Below, piece after piece: positions 51,014-60,704 of a stretch of DNA of 64,000 bases. How positions within the stretch are numbered: the stretch's first letter is position 1; every line of letters begins with the position of its first letter. Below the pieces are notes generated by a model. That model had not been told where the DNA came from and ran no database searches. It saw only the letters and a program-made list of their open reading frames with translations. The translations under genes were made by a program, and so were the position numbers. The stretch comes from Acidovorax sp. Leaf78 (GTDB lineage: Bacteria > Pseudomonadota > Gammaproteobacteria > Burkholderiales > Burkholderiaceae_C), in the NCBI RefSeq assembly GCF_001422735.1, contig NZ_LMLZ01000023.1:70586-134585 (forward strand), written 5' to 3'.

Positions 51014-51646
51014 CTACCTGGCCTTGCCTGCCGGCTTGGCGGCGCCGAAGCCCAGCTTTTCCATGGCCTCGTGCGTCTCCAGCAGCATGGCCGACACCTC
51101 GGCCACCGTCACGCGCAGGCCGGTGGCACGCTCGCGCATGTGCTCGTAGGCCTGGGCTTCGGTCATGCGCTGGTAATCGACCAGCACGCGGATGGCCTTC
51201 TCGATCTGACGGCGCGACTTGATGGTGGATTCGAGCTTCTCGATCTTGCCCTGCTGGCGCTGCTGGAAGCCCTGCGAGGCCCGCGCCAGCACCAGGGTAC
51301 TGAGGATGCCCGAGGAGCGAAACGGCTTGGTGATGACACCATGCGCCTTGGTGTCGAGCAGCAGCTTGAGCGTGGTCGGGCTTTCATAGTCCGACAGGGC
51401 GACGAAGGCGGAGTCCACGGCGCTGGCGTTCCAGGCGCTGCTGCCCTCCAGGTCCTGCGAGACCTGGAAAAAAATCACGTCCACGCCCGTGGGCGGCTCA
51501 GGCGGGAACGGCCAGACCACCTTCAGGCGGCAGCCGATGCGCTGCAGTTGCTGCACCACCACGTCGCGGTCTTCCCCCGGCGGGTAGACCACGGTGACGC
51601 TGATGCTGCGCAGGTCTTCATAGAGACGGCGTAGGCTGGAGCTCAT
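51014..51646 (-). CDS. amiR: ANTAR-domain transcription antiterminator, AmiR-like
   Basis: The 210-residue protein has a degenerate receiver-like domain (about 10 to 130), a coiled-coil linker (QGFQQRQQGKIEKLESTIKS) and a C-terminal ANTAR domain (IEKAIRVLVDYQRMTEAQAYEHMRER), the layout of Pseudomonas AmiR. AmiR binds leader RNA and prevents termination when amide releases it from AmiC. Here amiC lies immediately upstream (four-base gap). It is the last gene of the cluster and ends 11 bp from the putA stop. Confidence 0.92.
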   Translation of the reverse strand: MSSSLRRLYEDLRSISVTVVYPPGEDRDVVVQQLQRIGCRLKVVWPFPPEPPTGVDVIFFQVSQDLEGSSAWNASAVDSAFVALSDYESPTTLKLLLDTKAHGVITKPFRSSGILSTLVLARASQGFQQRQQGKIEKLESTIKSRRQIEKAIRVLVDYQRMTEAQAYEHMRERATGLRVTVAEVSAMLLETHEAMEKLGFGAAKPAGKAR

Positions 51647-51650
51647 CGAC

Positions 51651-52802
51651 TTACCTCAGCCAGAATTCAGAGAAACCAAAAGTAGACAGGTACGGGTCGG
51701 GCCGTACTGGCTCCGACGCCTCCCAGGCGATGTCGAACTGACCATCCGCGCGGCAGATGCCGATGCGCGGTGTGAGCGCGCAGTGGTTGTTCTCGGCATC
51801 CACCGTCACGCGCCCTTCGGGCGAGTCGAAGGACACGGCGCGCGCCGCCTCCACCAGCTTGCGCCGGTCCATGCTGCCTGCGCGCTGCAGGGCCCGCGCG
51901 AACAGGTGCACCTGGGTATAGGCCATCTCGGACCAGGTACTGGTGGGCCGGTCGCCGAAGCGCTTGCGCCACAGCGCCACGAAGCGCTGGTTGCTCTCGT
52001 TCTGCACCGAGCCGAAGTACGTGGCCGAGGTGATGTGCCCCTCGCACAGCGCCGGGCCGATGAGGCGGATCTCCTCCTCGGCCATGGACAGGCTGGCGAT
52101 CGGCATGGTCTTGGGATCCAGACCGAAGTCGCGGTACAGCTGGTAGAACAGCCGCGCCGACTGGCCCACCAGCGTGGAGAACACCACGTCGGGCTGCTGG
52201 GCCTTGATGTCCGCGAGCACTTCCTTGAGTTCGGACGGGCCGGCCTCGATGGGCAGGTAGACCTCTTCGAGAATCTCGCCGCCATGCTGCTCGACCATGT
52301 CGCGCATGATGCGGTTCGATTCGCGCGGGTAGATGTAATCCGCGCCGACGAGGAAGAAGCGCGTGCCCCGGTTCTGCATCAGGTAGGCGGCCAGCTGCAC
52401 GCTGTTCTGGTTGGGCACGGCACCGGTGTAGATCACGTTGGGCGAGTACTCGAAGCCTTCGTAGAACGAGCAGTACCACAGCAGAGCGTTGTTGCGCTCG
52501 ATCACCGGCAGCACCGCCTTGCGGCTCGACGAACGCGAGCAGCCGAAGACCACATTGACCTCATCCTCCAGCAGCAGCCGCGTGGCGAGCTTGCGGTACT
52601 CGGCAATGTCGCCATTGGGGTCGTAGACCACAGGGATCAGCGGCCGATCGAGCACGCCGCCGAGCTGGTTGATCTCCTCGATGGCCAGGGCCGTACCGAA
52701 GAAGTGCTCCGACTCGGTGACGCCCGTGGGCCCCGAGCGGGAAAACAGCACGCCAACGCGCCAGCCGTCATCGGGCTGCTGCATGGAGGGATCATCGGAC
52801 AT
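51651..52802 (-). CDS. amiC: AmiC-like cytoplasmic amide sensor
   Basis: The 383-residue protein has the type I periplasmic-binding fold (RVGVLFSRSGPTGVTESEHF, NQLGGVLDRPLIP, VFGCSRSSSRKAVLPV, then GADYIYPRESNRIM) but no signal peptide, as in AmiC of Pseudomonas aeruginosa, which sequesters AmiR until it binds an amide. The adjacent amiR-like gene makes this role likely. The ligand may differ from acetamide, since the cluster also encodes an asparaginase. Confidence 0.92.
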   Translation of the reverse strand: MSDDPSMQQPDDGWRVGVLFSRSGPTGVTESEHFFGTALAIEEINQLGGVLDRPLIPVVYDPNGDIAEYRKLATRLLLEDEVNVVFGCSRSSSRKAVLPVIERNNALLWYCSFYEGFEYSPNVIYTGAVPNQNSVQLAAYLMQNRGTRFFLVGADYIYPRESNRIMRDMVEQHGGEILEEVYLPIEAGPSELKEVLADIKAQQPDVVFSTLVGQSARLFYQLYRDFGLDPKTMPIASLSMAEEEIRLIGPALCEGHITSATYFGSVQNESNQRFVALWRKRFGDRPTSTWSEMAYTQVHLFARALQRAGSMDRRKLVEAARAVSFDSPEGRVTVDAENNHCALTPRIGICRADGQFDIAWEASEPVRPDPYLSTFGFSEFWLR

Positions 52803-52811
52803 GGCATTCCT

Positions 52812-53840
52812 TCATTGGTCGAACATGCTTTGCAACTGGTGCGGCGTCCTCGCGCCCTGCAGCAACAGCATCAGCAAGATGCGCGCCTTGTGCGGGCTCA
52901 GATTGTCGGCGAACACGGCGCCCGCCGCCTGCAGCGTGCGCCCACCGCCGTCGAATCCGTAGGCCGGCTGTACGCGCCCGTTGGGCACGCGGGTGGAGAT
53001 GACCACGGCCACACCACGCGCGATAGCTTCTTCAATGGCTGCGAACATGTCCACGTTCACATTGCCGAAGCCCAGCGCCTGCACCACGATGCCCCGCGCA
53101 CCCAGCGCCACTGCGGCGTGCACCAGGTCGCCGCTGGCGCCTGCGAACATGGGCACGATCTCCACCCGCGGCAGATCCCCCGCGCGCAGCGGCACATGCT
53201 GGCGGCGCGTGGGCTGGCGCGAGAAGACCACCCGATCCTCGTCGACCACGCCCAGCAGGCCGAAGTCGCCGGACTTGAAGGCCTCCACGTCGGCGGTGTG
53301 GGTCTTGGTGGCCTCGCGGGCGGCGTTGATCTGGTTGTTCATCGCCACCAGCACGCCCCGGCGGCGCGCCTGGCTGGCCACGCAGATGCGCGCCGCGTTG
53401 AGCAGGTTGCGCGGACCGTCGAAATCGGGCACCGAGGCATTGCGCTGCGCGCCCACCAGCACCACGGGCTTGTCGCTGGCCAGGGTCAGGTCCAGGAACC
53501 AGGCCGTCTCCTCCAGCGTGTCGGTCCCGTGGGAGATGATGACGCCGGTGATCTCCGGCCGTGACAGCGCCTCGTGCACCGCATGCCACAGCTGCACCCA
53601 GCGCCCCGGGTCCATGTGGTCGGAGGGGATGTTGAACAACTCGCGCACCTCCAGCCGCGCCACGCGCGACATGGAGGGCACGGCCGCCAGCAAGTCCTCG
53701 CCCGACAGCGCAGGCACGGCCCCGCCCCGCTCGGGGTCGAGCTTCATGGCGATGGTGCCGCCGGTGGCGATTAGCTGGCACAGCGGCAGGGGTAACGGCA
53801 CCGGTGGCGGCGCCGACAGCGAATGGTCCATGGTGCGCAT
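52812..53840 (-). CDS. L-asparaginase (type II-like fold)
   Basis: The 342-residue protein has both catalytic motifs of bacterial asparaginases: LIATGGTIAMKL near residue 22 and VIISHGTDTLEETAW near 100. There is no clear Sec signal before the first motif (a Pro-rich stretch instead), so it is probably cytoplasmic. It would release ammonia from asparagine, glutamine or a related amide imported by the neighbouring transporter. The start lies one base after the livF stop. Confidence 0.9.
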   Translation of the reverse strand: MRTMDHSLSAPPPVPLPLPLCQLIATGGTIAMKLDPERGGAVPALSGEDLLAAVPSMSRVARLEVRELFNIPSDHMDPGRWVQLWHAVHEALSRPEITGVIISHGTDTLEETAWFLDLTLASDKPVVLVGAQRNASVPDFDGPRNLLNAARICVASQARRRGVLVAMNNQINAAREATKTHTADVEAFKSGDFGLLGVVDEDRVVFSRQPTRRQHVPLRAGDLPRVEIVPMFAGASGDLVHAAVALGARGIVVQALGFGNVNVDMFAAIEEAIARGVAVVISTRVPNGRVQPAYGFDGGGRTLQAAGAVFADNLSPHKARILLMLLLQGARTPHQLQSMFDQ

Positions 53841-53841
53841 C

Positions 53842-54561
53842 TCAGACCCTCAGGTGGCTGAAAACCGCCTCGACAGCTCCATCGGCCTTGGCCAGGCCCT
53901 CGTCGACTAGCTCGCCCTGCTTCAGGACCACGTAGCGATCAGCCACCTTGAGCGCGAAGGGCACGTTCTGCTCCACGATCAGCAGCGTTGTGCCGTGCTG
54001 CTCGCGCTCCTGCAGCAGCGCATTGGCCAGCCGGTCGATCACCGAGGGCTGCAGGCCTTCGGTGATTTCGTCGAGCAGGATGACCGAGGGCCGCACCATC
54101 AGCGCCCGCGCCAGCAGCAGCATCTTCTGCTCGCCGCCCGAGAGCGTGCCGGCGTACTGCGCCAGGCGGCTGCCGAACACCGGAAAAAGCGGCTCCACCG
54201 CCGCAAAGCGCTCGTCGAACAGCGACTCCCGCGCCAGGCCCAGGCGCAGGTTGTCGCGGATGCTCAGGTCGGCAAACAGCGGCTGCTCCTGCGAGGCATA
54301 GGCAACCCCCTGGCGCGCGATGCGGTGCGGCGGCAGGCGGGTGATGTTCTCGCCATGCAGGTGGATGGCGCCGGCCTTCTTGGCCAGGTAGCCCATTACC
54401 GTCTTGAGCAGGGTGCTCTTGCCCATGCCGTTCTTGCCGAGCAGGGCCACGGCTTCGCCCCTGCGGATGTCCAGGCTCAGGCCGCGCAGCACTACGGACG
54501 CGCGGTAGCCGCTGGTGATGCCGTCGAGCACCAGAGCCGAGGGAGATGCGATGGCGTTCAT
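53842..54561 (-). CDS. branched-chain-type amino acid/amide ABC transporter ATPase LivF
   Basis: The 239-residue ATPase has Walker A GKNGMGKST, the LSGGEQKMLLLARAL signature and the VILLDEITEGLQP Walker B region. The GLNGAGKST-like loop and length identify the LivF type. It overlaps the upstream fusion gene by four bases. The substrate is inferred to be an amide or nitrile-derived acid from the cluster. Confidence 0.93.
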   Translation of the reverse strand: MNAIASPSALVLDGITSGYRASVVLRGLSLDIRRGEAVALLGKNGMGKSTLLKTVMGYLAKKAGAIHLHGENITRLPPHRIARQGVAYASQEQPLFADLSIRDNLRLGLARESLFDERFAAVEPLFPVFGSRLAQYAGTLSGGEQKMLLLARALMVRPSVILLDEITEGLQPSVIDRLANALLQEREQHGTTLLIVEQNVPFALKVADRYVVLKQGELVDEGLAKADGAVEAVFSHLRV

Positions 54562-56399
54562 GCGGCCTCCTTCATGGCATGCGTGCTACCCGAGTAGATG
54601 GTCTTGACCAGGGGCGAGTTGACCACCTCCTGGAAGCTGCCCTGCATGGCGATGGCGCCCTGGTGCAGCACCACGATGCGCGTGGAGACGATTTCCACGA
54701 AATCGAGGTCATGCTCCACCAGCAGGCAGCACAGCCCATAGCGGTGCGCCAGCGACGACAGCACCTCGCCGATCTGCGTGCGCTCCGTCTTGGTCAGCCC
54801 GGCCGTGGGCTCGTCGAGCAGCACCACGCGCGGCTCCAGCGCCAGCACCATGGCCAGCTCCAGCGCCTGCTGCTCGCCGTGCGAAAGGTCGCGCGCCACG
54901 CTGGCCAGCTTGCCCTCCAGCGCCGTGGCCCGCACCACATGCAGCGCATAGGGCGGCAGGCGCAGCACCGTGTCCTGGTGCAGCAGCGAGGGGCGCTCCA
55001 GCCGCGTGCCGGCGATGCGCAGGCATTCGGCCACGGTCAGCGACTCGAAGATGTTGGCGTTCTGGAACTTGCGGCCCAGGCCCAGGCGCACGCAGGCCTC
55101 AGGCGGTAGCTGGCGAATGTCGCTGCCGCACAGCGCCACGGTGCCGCCGCTGCGCTCGGCGCCGTCGCTCATGCAGCGCATCAGCGTGGTCTTGCCGGCG
55201 CCGTTGGGCCCGATCAGCCCCACCAGCTCGCCTGGGCGGGCCTCGAAATCGATGCCCTGCAGCACCTTGAGGGAGCCAAAATGCTTGGTCACGCCCTGCA
55301 GGCGGATGGCCACCGCATCGGTCGCTTGGCCGTCGGTGCTGCCGCGCCGCTCCTGCAGCTGCGGCATTCGCCTGGCACCCTGCAACACGCCGAAGGGCTT
55401 GAGCAGCAGCGGAATCAGCCCCTGCGGAAACAGCACGATGACCACCACGAACGCCCCGCCCAGAATCAGTTGCCAGGCAAAGGGCATGCTGCTGCTCAGG
55501 TAGGCCGTGGCCACGTTGATCAGCACGCCACCGGCCAGCGGCCCCCACAGCGTGCCGCGCCCGCCCAGGGCCACCCAGATGATGAGCTCGGTGCCCAGCG
55601 CAAAGCCCGTGAGCTCTGGCGCCACCACGCCGCTGAACGCGCCGTAGCCAAAGCCTGCTATACCGGCCATCACACCCATGGCCGTAAGCAGCGCGATCTT
55701 CACCCGAGAGGTGTCGATGCCCAGGTAGGTGCAGCGCACCTCGTTGTCGCGGATGGCCGCGAGCACGCGGCCCGCATCGCTGCGCACCAGCACCCAGCCG
55801 ATGGCGCCGGCCACGGCCAGCATGGCGCCGGCCACCCAGTACCAGGCCTCGAGCGACCAGTCGAAACTCGGATAGCCCGTGAGCCCCGAACTCGACCCCG
55901 TGAAGCTGCCGCCCGACAGCAGCAACTGCGTGAGCACGATGGGCAGCACCAGCGAGATCACCGTCGCAAAGAACGGCGAAGCCCCGCGGTAGAACGAGAG
56001 CCAGCCCACCAGGCCGGCCACCGCCGCGCTGGCCAGCACCGTGGCACCGACGGCCAGCAGCACGGTGAAGGTGCTGAACCCGACGTGGGTGAACACCAGC
56101 CCGGCGGCATAGGCGCCGATGCCGAAGAAGGCCGACTGGCCGAAGGTGAGGTAGCCGGTGTAGCCCCAGAGGATGTCCACCGTGATCGCCGCGATGGCGA
56201 AGAAGAAGGCCTTGATCAGGATGTTCAGCAGGTAAGTGTCGAACACCCAGGGCCCGGCCACGAGCAGCGCCACACCGATGGAACCGAGCACCAGAAGGCT
56301 GTTGAAGGGACGCGCCCGTACCACCGGGTCAGCGGGTTCGGCGGGCATGACGGGCGGCAATGCCGCATTGGAATGGGTGGTGGTATCAGCCACGGGCAA
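54558..56399 (-). CDS. LivM-LivG fusion: permease and ATPase of the amide ABC transporter
   Basis: The 613-residue protein joins a LivM-type permease (residues about 30 to 350, some ten membrane helices, with ILWGYTGYLTFGQSAFFG) to a LivG ATPase (about 365 to 605: LIGPNGAGKTTLMR Walker A, LSHGEQQALELAM signature, VVLLDEPTAGL Walker B). The two are separate genes in Escherichia coli. The linker is the hydrophilic LQERRGSTDGQATDAV segment. The start overlaps the end of livH by 14 bases. Confidence 0.93.
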   Translation of the reverse strand: MPVADTTTHSNAALPPVMPAEPADPVVRARPFNSLLVLGSIGVALLVAGPWVFDTYLLNILIKAFFFAIAAITVDILWGYTGYLTFGQSAFFGIGAYAAGLVFTHVGFSTFTVLLAVGATVLASAAVAGLVGWLSFYRGASPFFATVISLVLPIVLTQLLLSGGSFTGSSSGLTGYPSFDWSLEAWYWVAGAMLAVAGAIGWVLVRSDAGRVLAAIRDNEVRCTYLGIDTSRVKIALLTAMGVMAGIAGFGYGAFSGVVAPELTGFALGTELIIWVALGGRGTLWGPLAGGVLINVATAYLSSSMPFAWQLILGGAFVVVIVLFPQGLIPLLLKPFGVLQGARRMPQLQERRGSTDGQATDAVAIRLQGVTKHFGSLKVLQGIDFEARPGELVGLIGPNGAGKTTLMRCMSDGAERSGGTVALCGSDIRQLPPEACVRLGLGRKFQNANIFESLTVAECLRIAGTRLERPSLLHQDTVLRLPPYALHVVRATALEGKLASVARDLSHGEQQALELAMVLALEPRVVLLDEPTAGLTKTERTQIGEVLSSLAHRYGLCCLLVEHDLDFVEIVSTRIVVLHQGAIAMQGSFQEVVNSPLVKTIYSGSTHAMKEAA

Positions 56400-57219
56400 A
56401 CCCCTTGGGACGGATGCGCAGCGTGACTGCGGCGAGGACGGCGATGGTCAGCCCGCCGAGGACGGGGCTGGCGTAGGTGCTGACCAGCACCTGGGCCGCG
56501 CCGAACACGACGCAGGTCACCAGCAGGCTGGCCATGGAGTGGCCCGAGACCATGACCAGCATGAAGGCGCTGACCAGCCAGGGCAGGCCCATGTTGGGGT
56601 CGACGCTGGACAGCGGCGTGATCATGGCGCCGGCCAGCGTGCCCAGGCCCGCGCCCAGGCTGAAGGTGATGAAACGCACGCGACCCGAATGGATGCCCAG
56701 GCTGCTGGCAAGGTCCTCGTTCATGATCACGGCGCGGGTGCGCACGCCAAAGCGCGTGCCGTTGAGCAGCCCCGTGAGCGCCAGGCACAGCACGATGGCC
56801 ACCGGCACCAGCACCAGGCGGTAGGCCGAATAGTCGATCCCCGCGACCTGCCAGGTACCCGACAGCGGCGCACCGACGAACTGCACCTCGCGCCCGAATC
56901 CCATCACGATGAGCTGGCCGATGACGATACCGAGCCCCCAGGTGGCCAGGATGGCGTCGAGAGGCCGCTTATACAGCGGGCGCACGATGAGCCCTTCCAC
57001 CAGCATTCCCACGGCAATGCCGACCACGATAGCCAGCGGCCAGGCCAGCCACGGGTCCATCTGCAGCCGGGTGACCACGTAGCTCGCATAGCCGCCCAGC
57101 GTGAGCAGGGCACCATGCGCAAAATTGACGATCTTCATCACCCCGAAAACCATCATCAGCCCCGCCGTGACGACGAACAGCATCGCCGCCGTGGTGAGCA
57201 GATCCAGCAAGAGAACCAT
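56386..57219 (-). CDS. LivH-type permease of the amide ABC transporter
   Basis: The 277-residue permease has about eight hydrophobic segments and the LivH motifs GLMMVFGVMKIVNFAHGA near the N terminus and GLGTLAGAMITPLSSVDPN in the C-terminal half. An AGGAG site precedes the ATG. It is the first transporter gene after leader RNA copy A. Confidence 0.93.
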   Translation of the reverse strand: MVLLLDLLTTAAMLFVVTAGLMMVFGVMKIVNFAHGALLTLGGYASYVVTRLQMDPWLAWPLAIVVGIAVGMLVEGLIVRPLYKRPLDAILATWGLGIVIGQLIVMGFGREVQFVGAPLSGTWQVAGIDYSAYRLVLVPVAIVLCLALTGLLNGTRFGVRTRAVIMNEDLASSLGIHSGRVRFITFSLGAGLGTLAGAMITPLSSVDPNMGLPWLVSAFMLVMVSGHSMASLLVTCVVFGAAQVLVSTYASPVLGGLTIAVLAAVTLRIRPKGFARG

Positions 57220-57228
57220 GGTGTGCTC

Positions 57229-57435
57229 CTAGGAATGGGAGGGAATCGGGCCGCGCAGGGACAACGCGGTGGTGGCGGCGGTAGGGGTCATGGGCTGTCT
57301 CCGGGGTCTCGTGGGTCTTGTGCATATCGCAAGCAGTGCCTGCACAGGCAATGCACAGGCCGTGCCTGCCAGGCGGGCCTGGCGCACGGAATCGGTCAGT
57401 GAAAGGAACAGCGGGAGGGGTCCCACAGAAAACAT
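57229..57435 (-). CDS. 68-codon frame directly after leader RNA A (doubtful)
   Basis: ATG 57435 lies eight bases after the GGAG that is conserved in both leader copies, at the position equivalent to the amidase start behind leader B. The predicted peptide is Leu/Pro/Arg-rich with no known motif and ends before livH. It may be a remnant of a gene once placed behind this leader, or a short translated leader. Evidence is weak. Confidence 0.25.
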   Translation of the reverse strand: MFSVGPLPLFLSLTDSVRQARLAGTACALPVQALLAICTRPTRPRRQPMTPTAATTALSLRGPIPSHS

Positions 57436-57439
57436 TTTT

Positions 57440-57530
57440 CAAGCTCCAGAAAGCAAAAAGCCCCTGACCGCGCGGTGTGCGCTTTCAGGGGCTTTCATAG
57501 CCGGTATGTGGTCAGCAATGCTGCTGAGGG
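57440..57530 (-). promoter_or_regulatory. leader RNA A: candidate ANTAR-controlled antitermination leader of livH operon
   Basis: Read on the minus strand: hairpin TCAGC-AGCATT-GCTGA (57527-57512, six-base loop), hairpin CATA-CCGGC-TATG (57508-57496), then the terminator AAAGCCCCTGA...TCAGGGGCTTT (57495-57485, 57467-57457) with an internal GCGC pair and TTTTTGCTTT, then GGAG. A near-identical copy lies before the amidase gene. Two small hairpins before a terminator is the layout of AmiR/NasR/EutV target RNAs, and an ANTAR gene ends this cluster. Confidence 0.75.
57457..57495 (-). terminator. conditional terminator in leader A
   Basis: An 11-bp perfect stem, AAAGCCCCTGA with TCAGGGGCTTT, with GCGC sequences in the loop; on the minus strand it is followed by TTGCTTT. 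Confidence 0.85.
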
Positions 57531-57667
57531 ACCGCAGTGGCTTGGCCAACGCGGTCATTTCAATTATGACAGCCGGTCACACCAGCGTCAATCAACTGCG
57601 AAGCTGCTTTATTCGCGATTTGTCCTCCCTGCAGGCGCCCTCAGGCGGGTCATTCAAGCGGCCGAGC
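57531..57667 (-). promoter_or_regulatory. region upstream of leader A
   Basis: The 137 bp between the binding-protein gene end and leader A hold no gene. They should contain the end of the upstream transcript or a promoter for livH. TTGACG...AATTATGA-like elements occur near 57559-57592 but the assignment is uncertain. Confidence 0.3.
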
Positions 57668-58858
57668 TCACTCCATCTGCGGGCATTGCGCGCCCGGGTC
57701 CACGCTCGCGTAGGTCTCCAGGATGCGGATGCTGCCGTCGGAGCGCACCTGCCCCAGGCGCATGGCCAGCGGCGTGTGCCGGCCCTTGCCCATGCGCAGC
57801 GTGCCGCGCGGGCCGGTTACCGTGACCTCACCCAGCGCCTTGATGACCTTGGCGGCATCGGTGCTGCCTGCTGCCTCCACCGCCGCCTTGTACTGGAAGA
57901 AAGCCTCGTACTGCGGCACCGAGAGTTCGTTGGGCGCCTTGAGGTCCGCGCCGAAGCGCACCAGCATGCGCATGCGGAACGAGCGGTTGTGCGCCGTGTC
58001 GATGGACGGGAAATAAGACGCCGCCATGAGCATGCCCGTGGCCGCGCTGCCCATCTCCCGCGCAGTGCTTTCGTCGATGGACAGGTTTCCCAGCGGTATG
58101 CGCACGTCGGCGGCCTTGAGCTGCCGGGCCAGCGACACGTTGGGTGCGCCGCCCGCGGTGGCACTGATGATCGCGTCGGGCCTGGCCGTGCGGATCTTGG
58201 CGATCACCGCCGCCCAGTCGCTGCCGTCCACGGGCAGGTACTCCTCGCCCACCACCTGCCCACCGCCCTTTCTGAGGGTCTGGCGCGCAAACTCGAGCAT
58301 GCCGCGGCCAAAGGCGTAGTCGCTGCCCACGAGGAAGAAGCTGCGCGCATTCCGGTTGTGCGCCAGGTATTCGACCACGGGCGCCACCTGCTGCTCGGGC
58401 ACCCAGGCGTTGACGTACATCCAGGGGCTGCACGACCGGCCTTCGTAGAACGAGGTGTAGATGTAGGGCAGTTGGCCGCGCGCGACGATGGGCAGCGCCG
58501 CATTGCGCGCCGCGCTGGTCTGCATGGCAATGAGGGTGTGCACCTTCTTGCCGAACACCAGTGCTTCCACAGCCTTCTGCGCGCCCTCGGCGCCAGAGGC
58601 ATCGTCCATTATTTCAAGCTGCACTGGCCGCCCCAGGATGCCACCGTTGGCATTGATCTCCTCGACCGCCAGTTGCGAGGACTGGACTACGGCAGGTGCC
58701 ACTACGCTGTTGGCACCTGACAGGCCCACGGCCACGCCGATGCGGATGGGCTCAGCGGCATGCGGCTGCGCCGAGACGGTGGTGGCCATGGCCAGCAGCA
58801 CCGCCGTGGCGAACAGGGCCAGCGCGGCCATCTGCAGGGTGTTCAGAAGCTTCTTCAT
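57668..58858 (-). CDS. periplasmic amide/amino-acid-binding protein 1 (ABC transporter)
   Basis: The 396-residue product has a signal peptide (MKKLLNTLQMAALALFATAV, cleavage near VSAQ) and a Leu/Ile/Val-binding-type fold: [52 protein letters not shown]. It is closely similar to the binding protein at 60,705, so the two are recent paralogues. It starts 20 bp after the chemoreceptor gene. I infer that it feeds LivH/LivMG/LivF, and may also present ligand to the chemoreceptor. Confidence 0.92.
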   Translation of the reverse strand: MKKLLNTLQMAALALFATAVLLAMATTVSAQPHAAEPIRIGVAVGLSGANSVVAPAVVQSSQLAVEEINANGGILGRPVQLEIMDDASGAEGAQKAVEALVFGKKVHTLIAMQTSAARNAALPIVARGQLPYIYTSFYEGRSCSPWMYVNAWVPEQQVAPVVEYLAHNRNARSFFLVGSDYAFGRGMLEFARQTLRKGGGQVVGEEYLPVDGSDWAAVIAKIRTARPDAIISATAGGAPNVSLARQLKAADVRIPLGNLSIDESTAREMGSAATGMLMAASYFPSIDTAHNRSFRMRMLVRFGADLKAPNELSVPQYEAFFQYKAAVEAAGSTDAAKVIKALGEVTVTGPRGTLRMGKGRHTPLAMRLGQVRSDGSIRILETYASVDPGAQCPQME

Positions 58859-58878
58859 CGCAGCATCTCCCGCCGTGG

Positions 58879-60540
58879 TCAACGCGCAGCGGCAAGGGGC
58901 AGCCACTGCGGCGCGCCCTCGCGCAAGGCCGCTGCAGGCACGGCTCTGGCGGTGCCTGCCAGCGGCGCGCTGTCGACGGGCTCGGCTCCCAGGTGAAAGG
59001 TGGACACCAGCGCGAGCAGACGGCGGGACTGATCCTGCAGGCTGGCGGCCGCAGCGGCGCCCTCTTCCACCAGCGCTGCGTTCTGCTGTGTGGCGTGGTC
59101 CAGCTCGGCGATGGCGTGGTTGATGTCGAGGATGCGCCCACTCTGAGCGGTGGATGCTCCGGCTACCTCGCCAATAATGCCCGACACCTGCCCCACGCTG
59201 CTCACGATGTCAGCCATGGTGGTGCCGGCGCCCTGCACCAGGCGCGCGCCCGCAGAAACGTGGGAGAGGCTGTCGTCGATGAGGCCCTTGATCTCCCTGG
59301 CTGCCGACGCACTGCGCTGCGCAAGCGCACGCACCTCTCCCGCCACTACAGCAAATCCACGCCCGGCGTTGCCCGCGCGTGCCGCCTCTACCGCCGCATT
59401 GAGCGCCAGGATGTTGGTCTGGAAGGCGATGCCGTCGATGACACCGATGATGTCGGCGATGTGCCGGGATGACTGGGTGATCTGGCCCATGGTGGTCACC
59501 ACCTGGCCCACGGCTGCGCCGCCGCGCTGGGCCACAGCCGCCGCATTGCCGGCCAGGCCGTTGGCCTCGCCTGCCGCCTCGGCGCTGTGGCGCAGGTTGC
59601 CGGCAAGCTGGTCCAGCGAATGGGCCGTCTCCTGCAGGCGCGTGGCGGCCTGCTCGGTGCGCTGGCTCAGGTCCAGGTTGCCGGCCGCCACCTCGGAGCT
59701 GGCGGTATCGATGCTCACGGCCGCGTCGCGGATGTCGGCCACCAGGCCGCGCAGGCGCCGCTGCATGGTGGCAATGGCGTCTAGCAGGCGTCCTACCTCG
59801 CCCTGCCCCGCGCCTTCGATGGCATTGTCCAGCGCGCCCTCGGCAATGCGCTCGGCGATGCGCACCGCGCGCTCCACCGGTCGCTGGATGCCACGCGCGA
59901 TGCGCCAGGCCACCAGCACACCGAGGGCCACCGCAGCCAGCGCCAGCAGTGCGCCGATGGCCGTGGAACGCTGGATCTGCGCGCCCACGGCCGTGGCCAG
60001 CACGGCATTGCGCTGGGTCTGCAGGGCAATCAGTTCATTGACCCTGGCGCGCCACTGCGCCTCCACCGGCCGCAACTCCTGCGTGAGCGTGGTGGTGGCA
60101 TCGATGTTGGCGCCGGCCAGGCCGTGCTTGGCGGCCTGCTGCACCAGCGCCATGCCGCGCGCGCCCAGCGTGGCAATGTCTGCTGCCAGCTGGCGCTCGT
60201 CGGCCTGGGCATCGACCATGGCTGCGGCCAGCGCCTTTTCGGCGCGCACGTACTCGCCGCGCGCTGTCTCCAGGGTGGCGCCTTCGGCCTTGAGCTCGGC
60301 CATGTCGGTGAGCAGCACGATGGAGCGCACCTGCACGGCCATCAGGTTGATGTTGTCCAGCAGCTCGCGGGCGAAGGCGGCGCGCTGGTTGTTGACCTCC
60401 ACGATCTGGCGCACCTGGCTGCCCACCTGGTGCGAGGACCAGGCATTCATGCCGGCTACGCTCACGATCAACGCCAGCAGGCAGCCAAAGCCGAGCGCCA
60501 GGCGGCTGGCGATGGAGTGGGTGAATCGGTGCAAGGTCAT
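58879..60540 (-). CDS. methyl-accepting chemotaxis protein
   Basis: The 553-residue protein has an N-terminal membrane helix (about 13 to 33), a periplasmic four-helix-bundle-type sensor (about 35 to 190), a second membrane helix (about 193 to 215), HAMP, and the methylation/signalling hairpin with [25 protein letters not shown]... region intact. Encoded between two binding-protein genes of an amide cluster, it probably mediates attraction to the amide or its products. A GGAG site precedes the ATG. Confidence 0.94.
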   Translation of the reverse strand: MTLHRFTHSIASRLALGFGCLLALIVSVAGMNAWSSHQVGSQVRQIVEVNNQRAAFARELLDNINLMAVQVRSIVLLTDMAELKAEGATLETARGEYVRAEKALAAAMVDAQADERQLAADIATLGARGMALVQQAAKHGLAGANIDATTTLTQELRPVEAQWRARVNELIALQTQRNAVLATAVGAQIQRSTAIGALLALAAVALGVLVAWRIARGIQRPVERAVRIAERIAEGALDNAIEGAGQGEVGRLLDAIATMQRRLRGLVADIRDAAVSIDTASSEVAAGNLDLSQRTEQAATRLQETAHSLDQLAGNLRHSAEAAGEANGLAGNAAAVAQRGGAAVGQVVTTMGQITQSSRHIADIIGVIDGIAFQTNILALNAAVEAARAGNAGRGFAVVAGEVRALAQRSASAAREIKGLIDDSLSHVSAGARLVQGAGTTMADIVSSVGQVSGIIGEVAGASTAQSGRILDINHAIAELDHATQQNAALVEEGAAAAASLQDQSRRLLALVSTFHLGAEPVDSAPLAGTARAVPAAALREGAPQWLPLAAAR

Positions 60541-60704
60541 GGAAAACTCCTCGAATCGGGCATGGCTGCGCCCAAGGTGGCGCGGGTGGCGCCACCCCTT
60601 GTGCAGCGGGTCGTGGTGGTGTTGGAGGAAAATCCGGCCGTTGCGGCCAGGTGGAGCGAGCGGCCGGCACCGCAGTGGGATACCGGCCGCCTGTGCTTGC
60701 AGGC
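60541..60704 (-). other. 164-bp gap between chemoreceptor and binding protein 2
   Basis: No gene is seen. The gap contains GGTGGCG...GCCACC (about 60577-60596) and GCCGG/CCGGC inverted repeats that could form hairpins in the transcript. No U-tract terminator is evident, so read-through from binding protein 2 is possible. Confidence 0.4.
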
